DNA of 64,000 nt, taken from assembly GCA_964465145.1 (NCBI GenBank), contig CAYXJR010000012.1, positions 9,026 through 73,025 on the forward strand, in the 5' to 3' direction. Below, one piece after another: positions 1-6,440 of this stretch (positions are counted from its first letter, which is position 1; each line of letters begins with the position of its first letter). The notes beneath the pieces are model-generated. The model did no database searches, had not been told where the DNA came from, and saw only the letters and a program-made list of their open reading frames with translations. Both the position numbers and the translations under genes were made by a program. This DNA is from JAUVKA01 sp964465145. GTDB taxonomy: Bacteria; Bacteroidota; Bacteroidia; Bacteroidales; UBA12481.

Positions 1-486
1 AGAGAAAGTCATTCTAGAAGGATAGCAATCAATCTTGATTGACGATTGAAAATTATTAGCAAAGTCGTAAACAAGTATTTTTTGTGTGCCATTTTCTAGT
101 ATAAATATGTATTGGCCTTCATCATCAACGGCAAAACTCAATAAGCTAATAAACTCTCCAGGTCCCTTACCTATGCGCCCTATTTCATTAACAAAGTACC
201 CATCCCTGGTAAACTGCATTAGCTTCTTACGTCTGTCGTCCCATAAAACAATAATATCCTTTCCAATATGAATTGAACTAATTTGTGTAATTAAGCTTTG
301 GTCTGTTGTCTCAAGAATAACCCATGAAACGGAGTCTGCTATTGAACTCAGGGTTATAGTGTCACAAAATGAAAACCCTTTTGAAATATCAAATGTTTTT
401 ATCTGAGTTTCAACAGGATTTTCATTTTTGCAAGTCAAAAACATTGATAAAATAATAACAAAAACAAATAGCTTTTGATATCTCAT
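1..486 (-). CDS. 6-bladed beta-propeller lipoprotein, 3' end cut by window edge
   Basis: The reading frame opens with ATG at 486 and stays open to base 1, giving 162 codons; the gene continues beyond the window. The N-terminus is a lipoprotein signal: MRYQKLFVFV, then a hydrophobic run ending in the lipobox MFLTC. After a short linker comes text typical of Bacteroidota 6-bladed beta-propeller (BF3164/TolB-like) proteins: a WVILETTDQSLI strand pair, then RKKLMQFTRDGYF and IGRIGKGPGEF, a blade-hairpin signature of that family. It should be a periplasm- or surface-facing lipoprotein of unknown ligand. The gene lies 30 bp downstream of a small Cys-rich secreted peptide gene on the same strand, so the two are probably co-transcribed. 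Family assignment is from motif recognition only. Confidence 0.8.
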   Translation of the reverse strand, partial: MRYQKLFVFVIILSMFLTCKNENPVETQIKTFDISKGFSFCDTITLSSIADSVSWVILETTDQSLITQISSIHIGKDIIVLWDDRRKKLMQFTRDGYFVNEIGRIGKGPGEFISLLSFAVDDEGQYIFILENGTQKILVYDFANNFQSSIKIDCYPSRMTFS

Positions 487-516
487 TTGTTCTTTTACTA
501 GATGAGCCAAGGAATC

Positions 517-822
517 TTAACTTGGATTGTTTGTCGTACATGGGGGAGTACAAACTCTAAGCCAATCCCCACAATATTCAGGATAACTTGGGTGGGAGAT
601 ACAAGTTTCCACGAAGCCTATGCATCCACCGCCCCAATAGCATGCACCCCATTCGGCAATCCAACCAGGAGTTAAAACATAATCTCGAGAATAACAGTCA
701 GGATGACCATCTTTAGAAGCAGGCAAACCGTCATCAGCAAAAGCATCCAAGGCGACAAAACTGCCTGCCACCACAACAACAATAAAACTGACACGAACTA
801 AAAATCTTAAAAACTTTTCCAT
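517..822 (-). CDS. small secreted Cys-rich peptide (NVEALA-like context)
   Basis: A 101-residue product. Residues 1-29 form a signal peptide (basic MEKFLRFLVR, then a Val/Ile-rich core, with cleavage plausible after AFA). The mature part of about 72 residues has seven Cys (43, 61, 67, 74, 84, 91, 95) and is rich in Gly, Trp and Tyr, consistent with a disulfide-bonded exported peptide. It sits immediately upstream of a beta-propeller lipoprotein gene. In Bacteroides, small NVEALA-family exported peptides of similar size accompany such propeller genes. The NVEALA motif itself is absent here, so only the context and design are similar. Function is unknown. Confidence 0.7.
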   Translation of the reverse strand: MEKFLRFLVRVSFIVVVVAGSFVALDAFADDGLPASKDGHPDCYSRDYVLTPGWIAEWGACYWGGGCIGFVETCISHPSYPEYCGDWLRVCTPPCTTNNPS

Positions 823-1295
823 AGCACTTGAATTAATTTGTTAATACTTATAATTATCTGGCGAAAACAAACATTTTCTACTGATCAAACCCAAAACTTT
901 CGAATCTAATCCCTCAAATGCTGTCTTCAAACACCATTCTATAGGTAATATCATTTGGCAAACCAAAACATTAATGGATTTCAGAAATTTTTTTCAACAA
1001 AATTTATAAGTTACTGATATTGTGGGCAATAAAAGAAGGCTTAAGGCGTCAGGCTTATGTATAAGTATAAGGAACAAGTATTGAGGTTAGAAGGATAGCT
1101 GGCAACTGCATAACGCATACTGCCTACTGAAGACTGAAGACTAGCAACGGAATCCATGAACATCCTGCAATTGCAGCTCATTTCTTTAAAAAATTTAGCT
1201 CATTTATCCATCTTTTTGAGCCACAATCACTAACTCGAAGAGCTCAAAACAATATCCTATGCTTAAAAGAGATTTTTATTAACTTCAACTTATAG
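823..1295. other. gene-free stretch with first copy of the dispersed repeat
   Basis: This 470 bp AT-rich spacer separates the minus-strand peptide gene from the plus-strand toxin-antitoxin pair. It contains repeat copy A1 (971-1086) and short reiterated words around 1120-1145 (ACTGAAGACTGAAGACTA-like). I see no convincing coding frame, tRNA or strong terminator in it. Confidence 0.6.
971..1086 (+). repeat. dispersed intergenic repeat, copy A1
   Basis: The core starts TTAATGGATTTCAGAAATTT, continues CAACAAAATTTATAAGTTAC and ends near TGTGGGCAAT. A looser tail follows with GGCTTAAGGCGT and AAGTATTG words. Two more copies in the same orientation lie at 2002-2125 and 6113-6205. The core of about 65 bp differs at only a few positions between copies; the tail is shared mainly between copies A1 and A2. 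All copies are intergenic. Confidence 0.85.
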
Positions 1296-1303
1296 TATTT
1301 TTG
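1296..1303 (+). promoter_or_regulatory. -7 promoter element of mntA
   Basis: TATTTTTG matches the Bacteroidota -7 consensus TAnnTTTG exactly and ends 4 bases before the mntA ATG. A transcript starting at the usual distance would have no, or almost no, 5' leader. No good -33 TTTG is visible. Confidence 0.5.
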
Positions 1304-1307
1304 AATT

Positions 1308-1607
1308 ATGAATTTGATTGAAAAGAATATCGACCAGATAAGAATGTTGTGCAACAAACATAAGGTTGCAACATTATTTGTCTTTGGTTCTGTTTTAACA
1401 GAATACTTTAATGCGGACAGTGATTTGGATTTTATGGTTGATTTTGACAATATCGATATCTATGATTATGCTGATAATTATTTTGATTTAAAGTTTTCTT
1501 TAGAAGAATTATTCAACAGAAAAGTTGATCTTCTGGAAAATAAGGCCATTAATAATCCCTTCCTCCGAAATTCAATTGATTCAACTAAAATGCTTATCCA
1601 TGGATAA
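1308..1607 (+). CDS. mntA: MNT-domain nucleotidyltransferase antitoxin
   Basis: A 99-residue minimal nucleotidyltransferase. The active-site signature GSX10DXD is intact: G27-S28, then D39 and D41 in ADSDLDFMVDF. The family (MntA, antitoxin of the type VII MNT/HEPN systems) neutralises its HEPN partner by adding AMP to a tyrosine near the toxin's RNase motif. The next gene encodes exactly such a partner and overlaps this one by 8 bp. The length fits stand-alone MntA proteins. A perfect -7 promoter element lies only 4 bases upstream. The pair is bracketed by direct repeats A1 and A2, which is compatible with a mobile or exchangeable module. Confidence 0.88.
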   Translation: MNLIEKNIDQIRMLCNKHKVATLFVFGSVLTEYFNADSDLDFMVDFDNIDIYDYADNYFDLKFSLEELFNRKVDLLENKAINNPFLRNSIDSTKMLIHG

Positions 1608-1938
1608 CGATACTAAAACCTGGCTTTTTGATATATTACAATCCATCAACGAGATAGATTCATATTTTATCAACAAGCAAAAGATTTTCGAAGAGTTCAA
1701 TTCTGATATAAAAACAAAACGGGCAATTGAGCGCAATATTGAAATCATCGGAGAAGCTGTGAACAGAATAATAAAAAAGGACAATGACTTTACCCTAAAT
1801 AATGCTCAAAAAATCATTGGAACCAGAAATAGAATTATTCATGGATATGATAAAATTTCGGAGGATATTATCTGGAGTATTGTGATTAATCATCTGCCCA
1901 AGCTTAAAGAAGAAGTAAATATCTTACTTAATACCTGA
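1600..1938 (+). CDS. hepT: HEPN-domain RNase toxin (HepT-like, DUF86)
   Basis: I take the ATG at 1600, overlapping the mntA stop, because it gives the usual compact HEPN start (MDNDTKTWLFDILQSI); the frame is open further upstream inside mntA. The product has 112 residues, is all-helical in character, and carries RNRIIHGY at 76-83. This is the RX4HXY motif, with R76 and H81 as predicted RNase residues and Y83 as the predicted AMPylation target of MntA. The conserved ERNIEIIGEAVNRI helix of DUF86 is also present. It should be a ribonuclease toxin controlled by the upstream MntA. The intact motif suggests the module is functional. Confidence 0.88.
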   Translation: MDNDTKTWLFDILQSINEIDSYFINKQKIFEEFNSDIKTKRAIERNIEIIGEAVNRIIKKDNDFTLNNAQKIIGTRNRIIHGYDKISEDIIWSIVINHLPKLKEEVNILLNT

Positions 1939-2001
1939 TTTACTATTATTTATTATAATACGAACCTCCGTATATGACATACCAGCTGCCATTCGTTAAC
2001 C

Positions 2002-2125
2002 TTAATGGATTCTGAAAGTTTTTTTCAACAAAATTTATAAGTTGCTGATAATGTGGCCAATTAAAAAGGCGTGAGGCTTAAGGCGTATGGCTTAAGTACA
2101 AGTAGGAGTAATAAGTATTGTGTTT
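2002..2125 (+). repeat. dispersed intergenic repeat, copy A2
   Basis: The core opens TTAATGGATTCTGAAAGTTT and continues CAACAAAATTTATAAGTTGC, in the same orientation as A1 and A3. The tail GGCTTAAGGCGTATGGCTTA and AATAAGTATTG resembles the A1 tail. The copy lies 64 bp after the hepT stop, in the gap of about 300 bp before the convergent lipoprotein gene. That gap otherwise holds only the heptamer array and a short palindrome. Confidence 0.85.
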
Positions 2126-2144
2126 ATAAGTGATTCTGAGAACT

Positions 2145-2193
2145 GACATCCGACATCTGACATCTGACATCCGACATCTGACATCTGTCATCC
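2145..2193. repeat. 7-bp tandem repeat, seven units
   Basis: Seven consecutive units of GACATCT or GACATCC; the last is GTCATCC. Units with T and C alternate irregularly. The array is intergenic and close to the 3' ends of two convergent genes. It is a likely slippage-prone array of unknown role. Confidence 0.9.
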
Positions 2194-2211
2194 CTTCGAC
2201 TCCGCTCAGGG
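2192..2211. repeat. imperfect palindrome, CCCTTCGACTCCGCTCAGGG type
   Basis: The 20-base word CCCTTCGACTCCGCTCAGGG can fold with CCCT/AGGG arms. Words of this type are familiar as short dispersed intergenic elements in Bacteroidota genomes. It abuts the heptamer array and lies 30 bp beyond the stop of the PKD lipoprotein gene, so it may also act as a weak 3' hairpin for that minus-strand transcript. Confidence 0.5.
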
Positions 2212-2241
2212 ACCGGATAATTGAGTATAGGCAACGAGCAT

Positions 2242-3978
2242 TTAGTCGTCTCTCATACACCTAACAGAATAATACTGATCTTGAGGATTATAGCCAGGCA
2301 GTATTTTTCTTTTGTTCTTATCAATAGTAATCACCCAGACACTCATAAAAGATTGATCTCCTGGTTTGGTAGAAGACCAGTAATAGCCTCTTTTGCCAAG
2401 GTCTTGTTCAGCATTGGGCAAATTGTCAAGATCAATTAATCCTCCAAAAACAGCATTAAAGCCGGTACTCCCACCCAGTATTAATTCTTCATAGTGATCT
2501 TCAGGGCCTAAGGTATCAAACAGTTTATTCCAGTCATTTTTAGTCGGAACCCGCCATCCATCAGGACAGACAGCTGGCAATTTCTCGAATGGATATAAAT
2601 ACCCATAAAATCCTACATCAGATCCCTCTCCAATGTAGGCCCTATTTCCATAAAAATGTGGGTAATCAACTTTCAGGTTTTTTGAAAACCACCACTGATC
2701 TCTAATTTTTATTGTTCCATAATAATTCCAGCCGGTGCCTCTCTTATCCAATAGTATATCAGTTTCATATTGACTGTCACTTATGTAAATCTCCTTATAA
2801 GCCGTATCTCTTAATTCACCTCTGTCTATGAGTTCCATGGCAACTGTGTATTTGCCAGGAGATGCGAAACTGTGAAAGACTTCCTTTTCAAAATTGAGCT
2901 CACTGTCCCAAATACCGTCATTTTCCCAGTCCCAACGAGTCAACATTTGAGAAGGAGAATCCTCACCATCACGACTAGCCCAGGAATCAAACCGTATTAC
3001 TGTTTTTGTATTGCCTCCAAAAGTTGAAACTGTAAACTTTGCGCTCGGTGCTTGATTTTGATGATATATCCAGAACTTTTTGATAATAGAATTCTCCAGG
3101 CCCAGGGAATTTAGAATGACAAGTTTGGTGAAATAATACTGTTCCACTGGAAATGAATGAATTGCCGTTGCTTGTTCAGACCATTCGGTATCATAAAACC
3201 CATCATTATTAAAATCCCACCGGTACATCAGGTTTTCATTCAGATCACAGCTGTAATAAGACTTACCTGCGTCAAAAAGGATATCTTCATTCTGGATTAA
3301 TATTCCTGGTACCGTAATAAAATCAGGTATGATACAGGTATCCAAAAGTGTAACCTGCAGCACCCTGGAAATTATATTCACTCGTCCGCCAGGATCTTCA
3401 ACATGAAGCCTTGGCATATAAACCTGAGGAACAGGATAAATTTTAAATGCAATGGGTGAATTTCCTGGTTTTGTATCCCATATTCCATCACCTTCAAAGT
3501 CCCATTTGAAGATCAAGGAGGAAAGAGAATCTTCATCGTCCTGAGTTAAGCTTGCATCAAGGGTAAAAGAAGTATAGATATGTCCAGTTTCAGGAGTAAG
3601 AATAAATGCAGCCCTTGGGTTTGAAAAACCTCTGGATACCTGTATCTGAAAACTGGAATCGCTGGTTTGTCCAGCCAAGTTTTTTATTTGCGCTCTAGGA
3701 TAATAAGTCCCTGGCTTAAAATAGCGATGGTTTAACTTTTTCTCATTTAAAAATGGAATGTCAAATAATCCATCTCCCTCCCAGTCCCAACGAACAAAGA
3801 TTCTGTCATTATTATCAAACTCAAGTGTTTTGGAAAGATCAAATGAAAAAGTGGTGGTTGTTGGACCCTTAAGAGGATAGATTTCTGGACTAATCACCGG
3901 TAAAGGTGCCGATGTTTTCTCACAAGCGCACAGTATCAGAATCCATCCAATTAATATTAACAAACTTCCTTTTTTCAT
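2242..3978 (-). CDS. PKD-repeat lipoprotein with C-terminal fib_succ_major domain
   Basis: A 578-residue lipoprotein with lipobox LCAC at about 16-19. Four PKD-like modules repeat with a period near 95 residues, each marked by a W-D-(W/F)-x-x-D-G signature: RWDWEGDG (63-70), KWDFEGDG (159-166), RWDFNNDG (254-261) and RWDWENDG (349-356). The C-terminal part from about 415 matches the Fibrobacter succinogenes major paralogous domain, with WWFSKNL, CPDGWRVPTKNDWNKL, GYYWSST and YYSVRCMRDD. Such proteins are surface-exposed and of unknown specific role; adhesion or polymer binding is often suggested. It is last in a three-gene lipoprotein operon, starting 1 bp after the preceding stop codon. Confidence 0.85.
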   Translation of the reverse strand: MKKGSLLILIGWILILCACEKTSAPLPVISPEIYPLKGPTTTTFSFDLSKTLEFDNNDRIFVRWDWEGDGLFDIPFLNEKKLNHRYFKPGTYYPRAQIKNLAGQTSDSSFQIQVSRGFSNPRAAFILTPETGHIYTSFTLDASLTQDDEDSLSSLIFKWDFEGDGIWDTKPGNSPIAFKIYPVPQVYMPRLHVEDPGGRVNIISRVLQVTLLDTCIIPDFITVPGILIQNEDILFDAGKSYYSCDLNENLMYRWDFNNDGFYDTEWSEQATAIHSFPVEQYYFTKLVILNSLGLENSIIKKFWIYHQNQAPSAKFTVSTFGGNTKTVIRFDSWASRDGEDSPSQMLTRWDWENDGIWDSELNFEKEVFHSFASPGKYTVAMELIDRGELRDTAYKEIYISDSQYETDILLDKRGTGWNYYGTIKIRDQWWFSKNLKVDYPHFYGNRAYIGEGSDVGFYGYLYPFEKLPAVCPDGWRVPTKNDWNKLFDTLGPEDHYEELILGGSTGFNAVFGGLIDLDNLPNAEQDLGKRGYYWSSTKPGDQSFMSVWVITIDKNKRKILPGYNPQDQYYSVRCMRDD

Positions 3979-3979
3979 C

Positions 3980-4411
3980 TTAATGGAACTGAGTTGTCAC
4001 CTCCGTCAGTTGATTGGGATGCACTTCTACTTTACCTCCATCCATTCTCAAGCCATATTGATCTCCAAATCCTGAGAACTTACATGAATCACCTCCTGCA
4101 AGGCAAATAATAGTAGCATGGTAATAATAAGTACCTGAGGGGAGATAAAACCGGTAATTGGATTTAGCATCTGAAACATTGGTGGCCCTGAAAAATTCCC
4201 CACGGTACATTGAATCCGCTGTATAGGCAAGGCTTAAGTCTGCTCTTTTTACTCTGCCAGGTGGGATACCCTGGATATTGTAGACAAAACGGATTTGGAG
4301 TATTCCGGTGGAATCCAATTCCTTACCCTGATCCGGATTAACTCCAATCCCTGGGTCTTCACATCCCACGAGTAGTCCGGAAATTAATATTATTAAGATC
4401 AGAATTCTCAT
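3980..4411 (-). CDS. small lipoprotein, unknown function
   Basis: A 143-residue product with a clear lipoprotein signal (MRILILIILISGLLVGC, lipobox LVGC). The mature part looks beta-rich, with FVYNIQGIPPG, NYRFYLPSGTYYYHA and a terminal strand, like a single beta-sandwich domain. It contains one CLAGGDSC pair of cysteines. The start codon overlaps the stop of the DUF4249 gene (ATGA), and the next gene follows almost without a gap, so translation is probably coupled. I do not recognise a named family. Confidence 0.75.
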   Translation of the reverse strand: MRILILIILISGLLVGCEDPGIGVNPDQGKELDSTGILQIRFVYNIQGIPPGRVKRADLSLAYTADSMYRGEFFRATNVSDAKSNYRFYLPSGTYYYHATIICLAGGDSCKFSGFGDQYGLRMDGGKVEVHPNQLTEVTTQFH

Positions 4412-5418
4412 TGTCTTTGTTTTGAATATGGTAAAAATCCAAGGTGACTGGTAAACTGACTATAAGCCAGGGAGTCAATAGTGTGCACAGAAAGAGGAAT
4501 ATTATAAATATCACGATGGCTCAATGAAGAGAAAACACCAACAGCATTTTCCATATTGGAAGTAGACTGTGCTGAAAAACCAAACTGCCGGTGGGCAGAT
4601 CTAATTAGATAGTACAGCTCCTCACCTCCTGCCCATATATGAAAATCAAGTCCAACAGGAATCCTGACAACCCCAACCTCTGTTTTCAATCTCCGTCCAA
4701 TTTCTCTCAGGAATTTTTCACCAGAAAATCTTTGGTCAACAAATGCTACATCATTCTCTTCTCCAAAGGCAATATCCATGACAAAGACCATCGATTTTGA
4801 ATAACTGCGATCATCCGAAAACTCCAAATAATTGAAGTCAATTACAGCCTGATAAACTGCCCGGGGAGCAACAGGTTCAAATCTGAAAAAAAAGTCCTCT
4901 GAAGAATATAGGTTTATACTTCGATAATCAACCGGAAGGGGGTCTATTACATTAAACTCCCGTTCAAAGGATTTGACTTCCCCATACACAATGAAGTCAG
5001 ATTCTTTAAGGTGTAGATACAATTTGTAATTCGTGTTTAATAATACCGGCATTTCGGCCGAAAGAATCTGCAGCTCCTCCTCAGGGAAAAGACCGGTATC
5101 TCTTGTTGTTCCAGAATACGGAGTAAACCAAACTTGATTATTGGAACCATCGTTATCATTGTATGTGATATAGAGGTCAAAATCTTCGTCCAACCAGGTT
5201 AGCTTTGGTTCCTCTAAAACAGAATCATTCCCCTGATAATAAAAGGTTTGACCTACCCTTACATATTGCGTAGAGTAATCTGGGTCAAGGAAACAATAAA
5301 CAACTGGTATTTTCTTGGATGGGGCATACAAATCAATCTCAGAAGTGCACGCATTCAAAAAGAAAAATGAACAAACAATCCAGACCAATCTATATGGTAT
5401 GATAGTTCTATTAACCAT
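4408..5418 (-). CDS. DUF4249-like lipoprotein
   Basis: I choose the ATG at 5418, giving 336 residues. It produces a proper lipoprotein signal (MVNRTIIPYRLVW, lipobox LNAC), whereas the open frame extends to 5466 with a non-signal N-terminus. The mature protein begins with IPVVYCFLDPDYSTQYVRV, the opening strand pattern of DUF4249, and continues beta-rich. DUF4249 genes usually sit beside a SusC/TonB-dependent receptor gene in Bacteroidota; none is present here. It is the first of three overlapping lipoprotein genes, and a G/C hairpin separates it from an upstream secreted-peptide gene. Confidence 0.75.
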   Translation of the reverse strand: MVNRTIIPYRLVWIVCSFFFLNACTSEIDLYAPSKKIPVVYCFLDPDYSTQYVRVGQTFYYQGNDSVLEEPKLTWLDEDFDLYITYNDNDGSNNQVWFTPYSGTTRDTGLFPEEELQILSAEMPVLLNTNYKLYLHLKESDFIVYGEVKSFEREFNVIDPLPVDYRSINLYSSEDFFFRFEPVAPRAVYQAVIDFNYLEFSDDRSYSKSMVFVMDIAFGEENDVAFVDQRFSGEKFLREIGRRLKTEVGVVRIPVGLDFHIWAGGEELYYLIRSAHRQFGFSAQSTSNMENAVGVFSSLSHRDIYNIPLSVHTIDSLAYSQFTSHLGFLPYSKQRQ

Positions 5419-5507
5419 AAAATTAAAAATAAGGGGACTGGACAAACAAATGGGATATTGCCCCACTAAGATAATAAAAAAAAGTGATGAGGAAATAAAC
5501 TTATTAA

Positions 5508-5531
5508 GGGGGGCTAACCAGTACCCCCCCC
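5508..5531 (-). terminator. G/C stem-loop between peptide gene and lipoprotein operon
   Basis: Read on the minus strand, a run of eight G, a 10-base loop and six C form a stem of at least 6 bp. The following sequence is AT-rich (TTAATAAGTTTATTT) but has no pure U tract. It lies 19 bases after the peptide-gene stop and 90 bases before the DUF4249 start. It could be a partial terminator or an mRNA-stabilising hairpin that makes the peptide gene more highly expressed than the genes after it. Confidence 0.5.
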
Positions 5532-5549
5532 ATAATTACTTTCTAAATA

Positions 5550-5834
5550 CTAAGAAGTTGGTATTTCACCGTAATCAAAAGTCATCTTCTGTAGAAATGA
5601 TCCTCCATAAGTTAAAGTTACATCCGGATTAATGATGGTAATATCTTGATCATAAATCGTTGAATGAGGATACTCAAGTGCAGGTCCTTCAATATCCACA
5701 TATATGGCATAAACGCTCGGGCAATCTTCAATTTCTATAATAGTATAATTGGGTGCTGGATTTGGCTCTATCTCCGGATTCACAAATGATTGAGTTGAAA
5801 TGGAAAATGGTAGCAAAACAACCAAACAAACCAC
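5550..5834 (-). CDS. small secreted peptide, start codon uncertain
   Basis: The annotated start is GTG at 5834 (94 residues), but this leaves a signal peptide without basic residues. Reading further upstream in frame gives IKNKIRI before VVCLVVLLPFSISTQS, a textbook signal peptide whose first codon at 5855 is ATA where ATG would be expected; ATT at 5843 is a third candidate, and an in-frame stop precedes the ATA. The mature part is acidic and Pro-rich (EIEPNPAPNYTIIEIEDCP), has one Cys and ends in beta-like segments. The family is not recognised. It probably heads the operon containing the DUF4249 and PKD lipoproteins, in the same peptide-plus-lipoprotein arrangement as at 1-822. Confidence 0.6.
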   Translation of the reverse strand: MVCLVVLLPFSISTQSFVNPEIEPNPAPNYTIIEIEDCPSVYAIYVDIEGPALEYPHSTIYDQDITIINPDVTLTYGGSFLQKMTFDYGEIPTS

Positions 5835-6112
5835 GATTCTAATTTTGTTTTTTATTTTTTATAGTACTTAAAGTTATTGTTTTCCACCAGTATGACGATA
5901 ACGCCTAAAGCTAGGTCAGCCAGGTGGAAGGCTAACATAGCTTCTCCAAAAAACTATTCGTTCATTGCCAGATCCAGTTGGAAGAAAAATGAACCTAACT
6001 GAATGAAAGAAACTTTGTTTTCATTTTTGCAATTTTATATTTATTCCTTCTTTGGCACTTGAATAGTCTTATTGACCCTCTTTTATACTATACCAGTTCC
6101 CAATTCAAAATA

Positions 6113-6205
6113 TTAATGGATTTCAGAAATTTTTTTCAACAAAATTTATAAGTTGCTGATAATGTGACCAATAAAAAAAAGGCTTGGGGCTTAAGGCGTA
6201 AGAAT
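6113..6205 (+). repeat. dispersed intergenic repeat, copy A3
   Basis: The core reads TTAATGGATTTCAGAAATTT then CAACAAAATTTATAAGTTGC, ending near ATGTGACCAATA. The tail GGCTTGGGGCTTAAGGCGTA then diverges from A1 and A2. Similarity to A2 also extends a little upstream (ATACCAG...CCCAATTC). It lies in the same orientation as the other two copies. Confidence 0.85.
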
Positions 6206-6271
6206 ATCGAAGCGAAGCGAAGATCCTGATTTATCGGGAAGGATAAGTAATTTGTGCTAAGGATATAAGTA

Positions 6272-6335
6272 GGGACGCATATTTGCGTCCAGTAAATCGA
6301 AACCCAAATTACCCGTAGGGACGCATATTTGCTTC
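6272..6335. repeat. REP-like GGGACGCA element, one hairpin plus one partial copy
   Basis: The first copy, 6273-6290, forms a perfect 7-bp stem (GGACGCA/TGCGTCC) with a TATT loop. The second, 6318-6335, repeats GTAGGGACGCATATTTGC but has lost the complementary arm (it ends TTCTC). The arrangement resembles REP/BIME-type intergenic palindromes. No REP-associated transposase gene is present in the window. Confidence 0.65.
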
Positions 6336-6429
6336 TCAAACCAAAATAGAAAATCTCCGTTAATTTATTGTAATTTTAGATTCTATTCTAATATTATTAT
6401 AATTATTTTCGTTTTAGAACGAGATTTAC

Positions 6430-6437
6430 TATATTTG
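6430..6437 (+). promoter_or_regulatory. -7 promoter element of the DUF4143-type ATPase gene
   Basis: TATATTTG fits TAnnTTTG exactly and ends 3 bases before the ATG at 6441. A TTTC word at 6407-6410 sits 19 bp upstream as a possible weak -33 element. The expected transcript would be leaderless. Confidence 0.5.
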
Positions 6438-6440
6438 AGC

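Larger units (their letters stand above)
5856..6429. other. gene-free, repeat-rich spacer
   Basis: This stretch of about 570 bp lies between the peptide gene and the AAA ATPase gene. It contains dispersed repeat copy A3, a short GAAGC reiteration near 6206-6222, and two copies of a GGGACGCATATTTGC word, one of which forms a hairpin. No convincing open frame or RNA gene is visible. Confidence 0.6.

Noticed and set aside
2145..2193. CRISPR array
   Set aside because: The units are 7 bp and contiguous with no spacers, and there are no cas genes.
971..6205. Integron-like attC sites (direct repeats bracketing cassettes)
   Set aside because: The repeat core lacks RYYYAAC/GTTRRRY ends and the long imperfect palindrome of attC sites, and no integrase gene is in the window.
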